Both the position numbers and the translations under genes were made by a program. Below the pieces are notes generated by a model. The model saw only the letters and a program-made list of their open reading frames with translations. It was not told where the DNA came from and searched no databases. 64,000 nt of DNA from Tausonia pullulans (taxonomy: Eukaryota > Basidiomycota > Tremellomycetes > Cystofilobasidiales > Mrakiaceae): NCBI GenBank assembly GCA_951802195.1, contig OX637624.1, positions 682,001-746,000 on the forward strand, read 5' to 3'. This document shows, piece after piece, positions 25,501-35,379 of the stretch. Each line of letters begins with the position of its first letter. The stretch's first letter is position 1.

Positions 25501-25983
25501 GGGAGCGAGCGAAGCGAGCGACGACGCACCGTGGTAGCAGAAGCGAGGGATGGTCGTGCCGGCGGCCTCGGCGGCCTGAAGGATGGTCGAGCCTGGGATG
25601 GGGGAGGAGGGCGGGTGGTGAGATCGGGGCGAGAAGGCAGCAGCGAGTAAGAGAGCAGCAAGCAGGCAAGAGCGAGAGGGACCCGGCCCGAAGGTCGCTC
25701 GTCCTCGCGGGCCTCTCCCCCTCGCTGCCTATGGCAGGCTGCCCCCCTCGGGCGCTATGCCCCCTCCGTCTGCTCGCACTCACCCTGAGGGACGGTGACC
25801 TGTGGGGGAAGGCGGGCGCGTCAGAGGAGGTCGGCCCAAACGGACGAACGACAAGGCGCGCGAGGGCAGAGCACCGGCACGCACGCTGACGCCGTCGATG
25901 GTAAGGGTGACATCGGCCGAGCGGGCTGGGGAGGAGGCGAAGGCCCTCCGGAGAGGGGCGGCGGTGAGGGAGCGGCGGAGCAT
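22556..25983 (-). CDS. NDUFS1: NADH:ubiquinone oxidoreductase 75/78-kDa subunit (Nuo78/NDUFS1)
   Basis: Largest iron-sulfur subunit of mitochondrial complex I (matrix arm). It starts [20 protein letters not shown], a classic cleavable presequence, and ends in a short Ala-rich tail ([13 protein letters not shown]). The 2Fe-2S ferredoxin domain reads [18 protein letters not shown] then RMCLVEV. The N5 cluster ligands lie in [19 protein letters not shown] and the N4 cluster ligands in [10 protein letters not shown] plus [14 protein letters not shown]. The molybdopterin-oxidoreductase-like region follows ([60 protein letters not shown]). About ten exons, the first ones short and separated by GC-rich introns. 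All expected cysteine ligands are present. The tail-to-tail neighbour is STE6 (210 bp). It shares a 279-bp divergent promoter with RRP14. Confidence 0.94.
24940..25015. repeat. Purine-rich (GA) low-complexity tract inside an NDUFS1 intron
   Basis: About 75 nucleotides of almost pure G/A on the plus strand, that is, a long polypyrimidine tract in the transcribed sense. It sits between two NDUFS1 exons and looks like simple-sequence intron DNA. Confidence 0.6.
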
Positions 25984-26262
25984 CGCTGAGGGAGAGGTGG
26001 CTGCTGCCCTGGAGCGACGGGGAGAAGAAGGGTGATGGTCGAGAAGGGCTGGCTCGCCCTGCTGCTGCCTGCCGAGTCGGACCGTCTCCCGGCGCGCGCT
26101 GGGCCAGCCGGGCTGAGGCCGACCCTTGTGGACGGGGCCGGCCCAGCCAGCTCAGCCAGCAGCCCGCACCAGCCTCTCCCCCGCCAGCCAACGCGACGAC
26201 CTCCAAGTGGGATTTTCGACCTCGCGCCCTGACCTCAACTCTCAACCGCCCACTCGTCGATC
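25984..26262. promoter_or_regulatory. Divergent promoter, NDUFS1 / RRP14
   Basis: 279 bp between the start codons of a complex I subunit (minus) and a ribosome-biogenesis factor (plus). GC-rich with no clear TATA box; it contains a partial palindrome around 26090-26165 with repeated GGCC/CAGCCAG words. Confidence 0.45.
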
Positions 26263-27886
26263 ATGGCCGCATCCACGTCTGCTGCCGCTGGAGCCAGCAG
26301 CTCCTCCCTTCTCGCCTCGCTCGAGACGCACAACCAGGCGTTCGAGGCCCTCCTCAGCCTGATCCCAGCCAGGCACTACATCCGGGACGAGGCCGTCGAC
26401 GACGAGGTGCGCTCTTCCTCTCGTCTCGCTCCTCGCCGCGGCGCTCTCCTGACCCTGGCGCTTCGCAGTATGACAACAAGTACATGAAGAACAAGCGCAA
26501 CAAGGCGACGCCCAAGCAGGAACTCAAGGAGCGGTCCAAGAAGGCCAAGAAGGACAAGGTAAGAGCGAGCGCAAGCGCGTCGCCGTCGGTCGTCTTGGAC
26601 GTCCCACGTTCTCTCCAGGAAGAGAGCCTGCACTGACGCGTGGACTCCTCTAGCTCGACCCTTCCAACCACCTCACCGTCCCTGAGATCCTCTCGGCTCG
26701 CGCCGCGGAGGCGTCCACGTCGTCGAAGAACAAGCGTGCCGCCGCCGGCGACTCCGACGATGAGTCCGATGCCAGTGTCGACGACGCGACCATGGATGAG
26801 GCGGGAGCCAACCCCCAGCCGCTCCCCGCGCCCACGTCCATCACCCAGTTGCATGCCAAGCTCGCCGCCCGGATCGCTAAGCTCCAAGGCGCTCGCTTCG
26901 GAACGGGCGCGAACGCCGGTTTCGAGCCTGGGTCGAAGGAGGAGCTCCTCGAGGAGGCGAGGATCCGAAGGGGGGAGCTGAGGGAGAAGAGGAGGAAGAA
27001 AACGAGAGAGGAGAAGAAGCTGGAGAAGAAGCAAGGAGGAAAGGACGAGGGTTGGAAGAAGAAGACGGCGGACGACTTCACGGCGAAGGCGGGCAAGGTA
27101 CGTTGCTCGCTGCTGGTCGTCATGTTCGCTTCGAGACTGACTGGACTCGTCGCCTCGCACATTTCAGACGGAGCTCCTCGTGCCCCAGGAGAAGCCCTCG
27201 GCCCCAGCCGCGTCCTCCGTCGCCTTCTCCCAGTTCACCCTCCCCTCGACCTTCGGCGCGGGCCTTAAGGGCTCCAAGAAGTCCGGCAAGCCTCTCCCTT
27301 CGAACCCGACCCAGGCGCTCGCGGTTCTCGAGAAGAAGAAGGAGAAGCTCGCAGCGCTTCCGGCTGAGGTCCGGTCGGAGAAGGAGGAGCAGGTGAGGTG
27401 GGAGACGGCGCTTGAGCGCGCGGAGGGAGGCAAGGTTCGGGATGATGTGACGAGGCTCAAGAAGGCGGCCAAGAGGAAGGAGAAGGAGAAGGCTAAGAGC
27501 AGCTCGGAGTGGTGAGTCTCTCTTCTCATTCGAAGTGGCGGCGAGCGCTGGCTGGCTTCTTGCACACGCACCTTCAGAAGCGCTCTCTTGATCAGGAGCA
27601 TCTCCCGCTGACACGTCCCCCCCCCCTTCCCTCCAGGGCCGACCGCAAGGAGCAGCTTCGCTCGACCCAGGAGATCAAGCAGAAGAAACGATCCGACAAC
27701 ATCTCGAAGAAGCTTGAGGACCGGAAGAATGCTCGCAAGGGTATCAAGCCCAAGGGCGACAAGAAGTCGTTCAAGAAGGCCGGCGGACCTTCGGGCGGCT
27801 CCGGAGGGAGCAAGTCACGGGGTGGGTTCGAGGGCAAGAAGGGGCCGGGTGGAGGAGGTGGAGGTGGCGGGGGTGGCAAGAAGTGA
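26263..27886 (+). CDS. RRP14: Ribosome biogenesis factor Rrp14/SURF6
   Basis: Nucleolar protein needed for processing of rRNA precursors to both subunits. The N-terminal Rrp14 motif reads HNQAFEALLSLIPARHYI, followed by YMKNKRNKATPKQELKERSK. A central region has SITQLHAKLAARIAKLQGAR and a long charged helix (REKRRKKTREEKKLEKK). The conserved SURF6 C-terminal domain is present as LRSTQEIKQKKRSDNISKK then LEDRKNARKG. The tail is unusual: a Gly/Lys-rich stretch ends in an uninterrupted run of nine glycines followed by KK. Five exons; introns at about 26408-26469, 26559-26653, 27099-27168 and 27512-27635. Strong family call. The Gly-rich tail may bind RNA, but that is inference. Confidence 0.92.
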
Positions 27887-28148
27887 AAGGGTCGGTGATC
27901 ATGACCTTTTTGCTTCCATACGTGCAATATCGACGCCCTTGCTGTATGTTTTGCGCTTGCTACCAGCAATTAAGTATTCGAGTTTGAGAGATCGGGTAGT
28001 GTCAGATAGCCAGGATGGTGCGAAGGAACACGGCTCGTCGCGACCGACCGGACGTGACCTCGACGCGTCGGTCGGTCTCCTACTTCAACGAAACGGCCAT
28101 CACTCACCCACTTCGCCTTTGAAGCTAGGCCTTCTCTTTCCTCTTCTG

Positions 28149-30927
28149 ATGTCGAGTGGTATGTCCACCAATCTACATACTTGCCCTCGCGTGCCGTCAC
28201 GTCGCTTCAACAGCTAACCTCTCGACGCGTCCACCAGTCTCATGCCCAATATGCATCAAGACTGTCCCTGCGTCGTCTATCAACGAGCATCTCGATTCGG
28301 GCTGCACCTGGTTTCCAATGACAACCTCCTCTACTTACTCGAGCACTAAACCGGTCTCCGAAGCCGCCTCGTCAGCTGAGAATGGCCGTCGAGCGGCCTC
28401 ACCCGATCTCGTCATCACCAGCACGTCGACATCCTCTACCAAGCTCGCGCCGCTTTTCACTCCGAGTGGTGGGGGTTCTGCTGCTGCTGCTACTACTCCT
28501 GCCTCTTCATCAAGGAAGCGCAAGCCCTATGGCGACGCGTCGTCGTCGTTCCGACGAGGAGGCGGTGGAGCCTCGCGCTCTTCACCGCCTCTAGTCTCCT
28601 CGTCCTCTACAGCTACGGATCCTTCTTCCTCCTCCAAGCGACCTAAGGTTTCTGCAACCCTCGCCGCCCGCCCCCTAGCCGATGCCCTTCGCCCAACCTC
28701 CCTCCTCGAGCTCCTAGGCCAGGACGCTGTCCTTGGCGAGGGCTCTGTCCTCCGCGCGCTCATCGAACAAGGCAAGCTCGGGAGCGCCATCCTCTGGGGC
28801 GACCCGGGGACAGGCAAGACGACGCTCGCAAGGATCGTCGCGAGAGTGCAGGAGGCGGATGTCAGGGAGCTGTCGGCGGTTTCGGCCAAGTTGGACGACG
28901 TAAGGAAGGTACGTGGATAGAGCCTGGGCACGTCTGAGCATCTCCAGCCGGAGTTAACTTGTTGGGCGTGATGGCGGAAGATCCTTGATCAAGCCGCCAA
29001 TCAGCTCCGGCTCACAGGTCGAAGAACGGTTCTGTTTGTCGACGAGATCCATCGGTGCGCTTTCTTCTTGGCCCTATGCGCAGCAGTAGATCCGGGACTA
29101 AGACAGACGACCGACTCTCAGCTTCACAAAAGCGCAGCTGGACGTCTTCCTGCCTGCCGTCGAATCGGGATCGATCCAGCTCCTCGGAGCGACGTCCGAG
29201 AACCCCTCTTTCAGCGTCTGTCTCTCGCTCCCCACTTTGCTACGATGATATATGGGCTAACTTGGTGGCGACTGAACCAGGTGAATCGCGCGCTGTTGTC
29301 CCGATGCCGCGTCGTCCGACTCTCCAAGCTCTCCGACGCCTCGATGACCCGCATTCTTGTGCGAGCCATCTCTTGCTGGCTTGAGGATCACGAGAACGAG
29401 CCGTGGGCGCCATCCTCGGTTGAGGAGGGGCTCGCGGCACTGCTCCCGGCGGAGCTCATCTTGCCAGCTGCGCCTGAAATTGGTGCTAAGGAGGATGCAG
29501 GAGAGGCTCCAGAAACATCAGAGGGCATCCCAATAGCGGACAGCTGGGCAACGGATACAAACTCGAAACACCCGCCCTTGATCGACAAGGAGATCATGAC
29601 CTACCTCGCGTCCATGGCGGACGGCGACGCCCGAGTCGCGCTCAACGGGCTCGAGATGGTGCTCGGTTTCGTGACCAAACGACTTCAGCAAGGAGATTCG
29701 GTTGTCGATCAGGCGAAATGGTCGGCAGAGTTGCTTAAAGGCCTCAGGTCGAGCATCGCCCTTCGGTACGACCGCTCGGGAGACGATCGGTACGACATGA
29801 TTTCGGCGCTTCACGTGGGTGTCTTTGTTGTTTTCTTCTCAGATGAGATTGATACTGACCCATCACGTCTGTGCATTACTTCAGAAATCTATGTCCGTTA
29901 GAAAGAGCATGAATGCCTCCCATCCCTTTCCAGCGACCGATTGATGTGTCCTCGCTGTGTTCCTTCTCAGACGCGGCTCGGACGGCTCGGCGGCACTCTA
30001 CTGGCTCGCTCGCATGCTTATGTCGGGCGAAGACCCGCTCTACATCGCGCGAAGGCTCGTCGTTGTCGCTTCGGAGGACGTGGGGCTCGCTGACAACTCG
30101 GCGCTTGCGCTGGTGGGTCTGTCTGGACTGAATCTGCTGCTTCGCAGACGCTCTGACAGCTATGTTATCCATTCAAGGCAACGAGCTGCTTCTCGGCATG
30201 TCACACCATCGGAATGTGAGTTGCCATTCTGAGAGAGGGCGTGTGCGTCCATCTGACCGCCGGCCTTCGATCAATTCCGCTCAGGCCCGAGTGCAGGATC
30301 AACCTCGCGCATACCGTCGCATACCTCTCTGAGGCACCCAAGTCTACGCGTGCCTACGAGGCTTACAAGCGGGTGCGCGCTGTGGCTCTGTATCTCTCCT
30401 CCCTTCGATATCGCTGACCTGGCGCCCATTTTATCAAGGCCGAAGCCGCCTGCGCAGAGTCCTCAGGCCCGGAGTATGAAGGTTTGTCATTCTAGTCTTC
30501 CTCTCTTGATCTCTCCTTCATTGCTGACAAACACTCGTCTCCAGTCCCCATGCAGATCCGTAACGCGCCGACCCAGCTCATGCGCGAGCTCAACTACGGC
30601 GCCGACTACCACTACAATCCCAAGTTCGCCCACCCTGTCGAAAATGTACGTGCCTCCCCTCTCCTGCCCCTCTTTTTCCCAGTCACACGCGCGCCCTCAA
30701 CCGACCAGGCGCCCATTCCCACACCGCAGACGTACCTTCCCGGACCGCTCGCGCTCTGCTCCTCCAAGGGCGGCATGGACGAGATCATGTTCCTCCAGAC
30801 GGAGGGAGGTCATGCGCGGAGTCGGGATTGGGACGAGCAGGCGCTCAAGGCGTGGGAGGACCGATTGAACCAGGGGAAGAAGTGGGAGGGGAGGGTGAGT
30901 AAGGGAGGGCCGGGTGGCGATCCATGA
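28149..30927 (+). CDS. MGS1: AAA+ ATPase Mgs1/WRNIP1
   Basis: Clamp-loader-like AAA+ ATPase that acts at stalled forks and binds ubiquitinated PCNA. The first exon is only MSS plus one base (28149-28158). The second restores a UBZ4 finger with [11 protein letters not shown] and [11 protein letters not shown]. After a Ser-rich linker comes the AAA core: [20 protein letters not shown], Walker [15 protein letters not shown], Walker [10 protein letters not shown], sensor region [13 protein letters not shown] and [13 protein letters not shown]. The C-terminal MgsA/WRNIP1 domain includes [60 protein letters not shown] and the end block [20 protein letters not shown]. About eleven exons. The last exon reaches a stop at 30925-30927 by reading through a donor-like GTGAGT at 30896. 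If that donor is used, the end differs slightly. Confidence 0.9.
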
Positions 30928-33220
30928 GAAGGGAAAACGCTTGAATCTGACGCGGTCAGTCAGAGGAAACCTCGGCTTGGCCGTCCCATGGCTGAATGAC
31001 GCTGCAAGTTGGCCGGCTTCGCATCGGTCAGTAAAGAAGGTCGTCGACTCCCGCCAGGGCCTGTCGAGGAGGAGGGTCGTCAGTGAACCAGCGACATTAT
31101 CGACCTCTTCTGACCCGCGACGGTGTGCGGCGCTGAGCGGACGAAGAGGTTCAGCTGGACCGGCATCTACATGAGACTCGCGACGGTGTGGCTTCGGCCG
31201 ATCATGAACCCACGGTACATCCGAAGTACAGGCTCCCTCCACCATCTCAGTGAGCCGATGAAGATATGAGATGCCAGCGAAACGGCTCCAGGGTCCGTGA
31301 AGATGAGCTTCCTCAGCCGAATGCATGACAAGCAGGCGGTGGCGCGCGCTGCCGGGCCATGTCAGCCATCGGGCGGAGCGTCTCGGCGCGTGGAAGCCGG
31401 GGGTTCTCAAGTCAAGGGTCAGCAGCTGGGTCGGCGGGGATTCCCTCGGATATGGATGGATGGCCTCCGGGTCAAAAAGCTCATAGAGGTGGTCACGTTC
31501 GTTGTGGCCGCCGTCGTTCGTCGCTGCCGGAATCCTCTTCGTGGGCATCGAGATGACCTGGGGATCTACCTAACGTCATTTAGACCGTACCGATGCTGAG
31601 AAACTTGACGGGTAGGGGCCATCTTGCCGGAGGGGAGCCGCGTGAGAGGGCGAGGTTGAGGTTGGACCACGCGCGATTTAGGGGCTCATGGTATTGGTTC
31701 TCACGGTGGCGGCAAGAACCTCACCACTTCGTTTCTGCATCGGATGAACATACCACGTTCAATCCACTGCGGAGACTTTGATAGTTTGGTTCGCTTACTA
31801 ACGCGGTGTCGGAAGAGGCGATGGAGACGCCCGTAGCCCCGAATGGAGATGTGCCGGTAGAGTTGGGAACCAGCTGATCGGAGGAACGCAGGGCTCGCAC
31901 ACGAGCAGCTCACGAGATTTGGCGCATCTCAGAGGATAGGTACGAAAACAAAAAGCTCGATGAGGTGTTGGAAGTGAGGTGAAGGTGGCGGGGCGAAGGC
32001 CAATGGTATCTTCGCGATGGCGGTTTGGAAAGGGATTTCGCAGCCGAGCGGATGGGCGCTGTCCTTGACCCCAACGTAAGAGCCAGGCAACCGGGACAAG
32101 TCAACCGTTGGGCTCTACCATCGAAGCTGGGCTGCTGCTCAAGAGATGACGGAATAGGGAGCTCGTGTTAATGTCTCGAACGCGCGGGCACACAGGTCAT
32201 TAATTTTGCTTGATAAAGGTGATGATAAAACAAAATTAATTGAGTAGAAGCGGGTTGGAGGCAGGGAACAGCAGGAGGTCAGCCACGCAAAGCACAATGG
32301 ATCATCACGAACGTGCCGCGCTACCAGCATCCTGGACAACGACAAAAGAGGGCCGAGAGCAACAGGGAACGAGACAACGAGGTTTTATGAGAAGTAACGC
32401 ACAAAAAAGACTCAATGCTTGCCCTGCTTCCGCCGAGATTCTGGCTTTCGTAGTGGCACGAGTCTGAAGACGATCACGAGCATCGCGACACTTCTTCAGG
32501 CCTTAAACGCCTCATCTTTTGACGACAGAGACATGTGTTCAAAACGGAAAGTGACAAAAATAGAATCGATGGGGGCGTGAGGGATGGAATCATAAGCAAA
32601 CGTGAGGTAGTAGGTCTGAACGAGTCGGCGATGATGAATGAGTCCTTCGATTTGCTTGTGGCGGTAGGAAAGTAAGCATTCGTGACAACCGACCAAGAGA
32701 GGCGCGCGTCGAGTTTAGCTGCTTTCCTTCGTTCGCCTTTCGGAAGGCGGATTAGACTGTCCCGTGCTCGTCGAATGAGAAGCGTCATCCAAGATTCTTC
32801 TTCACCTCCATGACTCCTCCGCCTCTCCACCTCAAGTGGAAGCGAAACCCGCAGCGACACATCCAGCAGCCATCGGTGATGCGCACGATCTCGACTCGAA
32901 TCACCCTCATCAGGCGTGAACGTCGTGAGTGAAAATTCATGCCACACAAAACTCGCAAGCACAGGCAGGCTAGACCGTGCCGGCCAACCGAACTCAAGGA
33001 CAATGTTGAGAGATTTCAAGCCGAGTCAGGCTCGGTCATAAATCCTAGCCTTGCGAGTCAGCACACCCAAAGGTAGCCATCGTAAGGATCCTTCACTCTG
33101 CGGCACGCCACTGCCGCTGGCTCGTTTGAGCCTGGCATTATTAAGTATAGTATAGCATACCGCAGGTCTATAGTATGTGTGTGTATTCCGAAAAAGCAAA
33201 CCTCGAATCATCATTCGCGG
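30928..33220. other. Gene-poor gap with a possible decayed gene
   Basis: 2.3 kb between the converging MGS1 and LCB1 genes with lower GC and no gene I can defend. On the minus strand around 31700-31930 a short frame reads SCSCASPAFLRSAGSQLYRH, which loosely resembles the region after an F-box in basidiomycete F-box proteins, but no F-box, repeats or joining exons were found. Another minus stretch (32474-33019) has protein-like frames (for example LVQTYYLTFAYDSIPHAP) that cannot be joined with splice signals. No terminal repeats, target-site duplications or reverse-transcriptase motifs were seen. A relic gene, a long non-coding RNA or plain spacer are all possible. Confidence 0.3.
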
Positions 33221-35192
33221 CTACCGGCGCTTGCCAAGCACCTTGATCAGCGCTGACTTGACCACACCCGCACTTTTCTCAATCTCTTTTTTCGTCAAGC
33301 TCGCACAGACACAGATCTTGAGGCTCGGCCTCGCCTCAAACGTCTCCTGCCCTCTGAGGCGCCTCGTCCTCGTGAGAAGCACGCCGTTGAGGAGCGCCTC
33401 ATCGACAACGTCTTGGAGAAGTCGCTCCTGGGCGTCAATCCCCTCGAGATCCGTCGGGTCTTCACCGGCGAGTTGGATGTGGATGAGAGGAGAGAGAGAG
33501 TCCGAGGGGACGTGGATGAGCTGGGCGAGCTTGGGGTCGTCCAAGGCCGTTCGGAGGATGCGTGAGTGGTCTTGGAGAGTGGTGAAGAGGGAAGGCGTCG
33601 ATTGAAGAATGGAGATGCCCGTCGAAGCCGTTGTAGCGAGCATAGCGGGGAGAGCGGCGGAGAACACGAAGGCGGATGAGTTGATGCGCTGAGAGGAGTG
33701 GAGAGATGAGGTTCAGACTGAGCAGAATACGGAAACGCGCGCGTGCGCTCACCTGGTGCTCCGTGACGACCTTGGAACCGGAGCAGAAGCCTCCACCGGC
33801 GTTGAGGCCCGTCGCCATCGATCCTACAAGCATGTCGACTTCGGTGGCCTGGGGAAGCAAGTGGTCAGGATAGTTGATTACTATAAACGCAGTCAAAACT
33901 CTACTCACAGGCACGCCCGAGAGCTCCGTGAGACCGCGACCGGTGGCACCGAGGGTACCGAACGAGAACGACTCATCAAGGATGAGCCGACATTTGTACT
34001 TGTGCTTGAGCTCGACGAGCTTCTCAAGATCGCTGATCATGCCGTCGTTCTCAAAGAGGCCCTCCGTGACGATGAACCGACGGGTAAGCTTGCCGCCCTT
34101 GCGCTTGGCCTCGTGGGTGACCGACTCGAGGACCTGCTCGAGCGAGCTCATGTCGCCGTGCTCGTACCAACGAATCTGGGACCGAGAGATCTGAAGACCC
34201 TTCTGGATCGCAAAGTTGCAGAGCCTGTCGGCGACGATGATATCGCCGCGCTTAGCGAACGAGGGGATGACTGAGGCAATGCACGTAAAGGCCTGCGCGT
34301 AAATGATGGTCGAGGGCGTCTGGAGGAAGTTGGAGATGTCTGCCTCGAGCTTCTGATGGACATCTAGGGCGAGCGCCGGCGGGTGTTCGACGGCTATTAG
34401 CCGCCAAACGCATGCTAGAAGAAGGCGAGTAACTCACCGATGGTGCCGTAGAAACCCGGTGGACCGCAAGATCCGACGCCGTACGTCCGGAGCGTCTCAA
34501 GCGCAGTCTCCTTCATCTTATCGTTCTCGGCAAGGCCCGTAAAGTTGTAGCTTGCGAGGTTGACGACGGACTTGGACGGGTTCGACGTGAGCCGGACCTT
34601 AGGACCGGCGGGACCGGCGATGATGGGCAGCGTAGCGGACAAATCCTGGTCGACCGAGTAGTCTGGGATCTCCTGGATGAGTGGTTCGGGCGTCCAATCG
34701 AGCACGAGCTCGTCGATTTCCTGCGGATCCGAATTGGATCGAGAGTGCGCGCGCGGCGACGCGTGAGAGTGAGTCGTCAGTTCTGTCGTGGCCTCTCATC
34801 ATCATTGCAGCAAAACGCTTGACGCACCTTTTCGGTGAGTTGGACAAAGTTCTTGGCACTCCGATCCGTCCGGGTCCGGCTGCTAAGGACAGTCCGGACG
34901 GCGAACGCGAAGAGCGCGAGCTCAAGAAGCGTCCGCCATGGGTCGTTCTGGTGGGAAACCTTGACGTAGCGGACGAGAACGGCCGAGCCGGGTATCCTGA
35001 GGGGGCAGACTGACGCGTCAATCGAGGTTACATGGAGTGGAATGGCCTGGCATCGAGTCGGACACGCGAGCACGCTGCTCACGAGTTAAAGGCCGACTCA
35101 AGGTAGGCGAAGAACGAGAGGATAGCCTGGAGGGCGGGTGCAGGGATGGGGAGCGTGCCATTGGTGACGTCGCCGACATGTGGGCTCTCCAT
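33221..35192 (-). CDS. LCB1: Serine palmitoyltransferase subunit 1 (Lcb1)
   Basis: Regulatory subunit of serine palmitoyltransferase, the first enzyme of sphingolipid synthesis, located in the ER membrane. It starts MESPHVGDVTNGTLP, with a hydrophobic segment near the N-terminus (ALQAILSFFAYLESAF) and a second one (LLELALFAFAVRTVL) as in Lcb1 membrane anchors. The fold-type I aminotransferase body shows VVNLASYNFTGLAENDKMKE, TLRTYGVGSCGPPGFYGTID, RRFIVTEGLFENDGMISDL and LILDESFSFGTLGATGRG. At the place where Lcb2 carries the PLP lysine this protein reads GSMATGLNAGGGFCSGS with no lysine, as expected for the non-catalytic partner. The cysteine in SCGPPGF corresponds to the conserved active-site-proximal cysteine (human SPTLC1 C133). 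Seven or so exons. The stop is at 33221. The head-to-head neighbour is the ArfGAP gene. Confidence 0.94.
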
Positions 35193-35379
35193 GGTAGGCT
35201 GGCTGAGATGATTGTGTTGGTGGTAAAGGGGGAAGAGAGACGAGAGGGTCGAGCGAGGAGACAGCTGGAGCCGGACGCCCTGGCCTCGGCCTGCCTGCGC
35301 GTGTCTCCGGGTCGTCAGCGAGAGCGAGAGCGACTTGCTGCCAGACCCCCTCAACCACCACGACTCCACTCCTCCAGAC
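35193..35379. promoter_or_regulatory. Divergent promoter, LCB1 / ArfGAP
   Basis: 187 bp separate the two start codons, so the core promoters of a sphingolipid enzyme and a vesicle-traffic regulator lie side by side. No named element recognised. Confidence 0.4.

Noticed and set aside
30697-31548. A 283-codon minus-strand frame overlapping the end of MGS1
   Set aside because: Part of it is antisense to a conserved MGS1 exon and no domain is visible; kept only as a hint inside the gap entry.
32474-33019. Minus-strand protein-like frames near the LCB1 3' side
   Set aside because: The best-looking frame is preceded by a stop with no acceptor between them, so no gene model holds.
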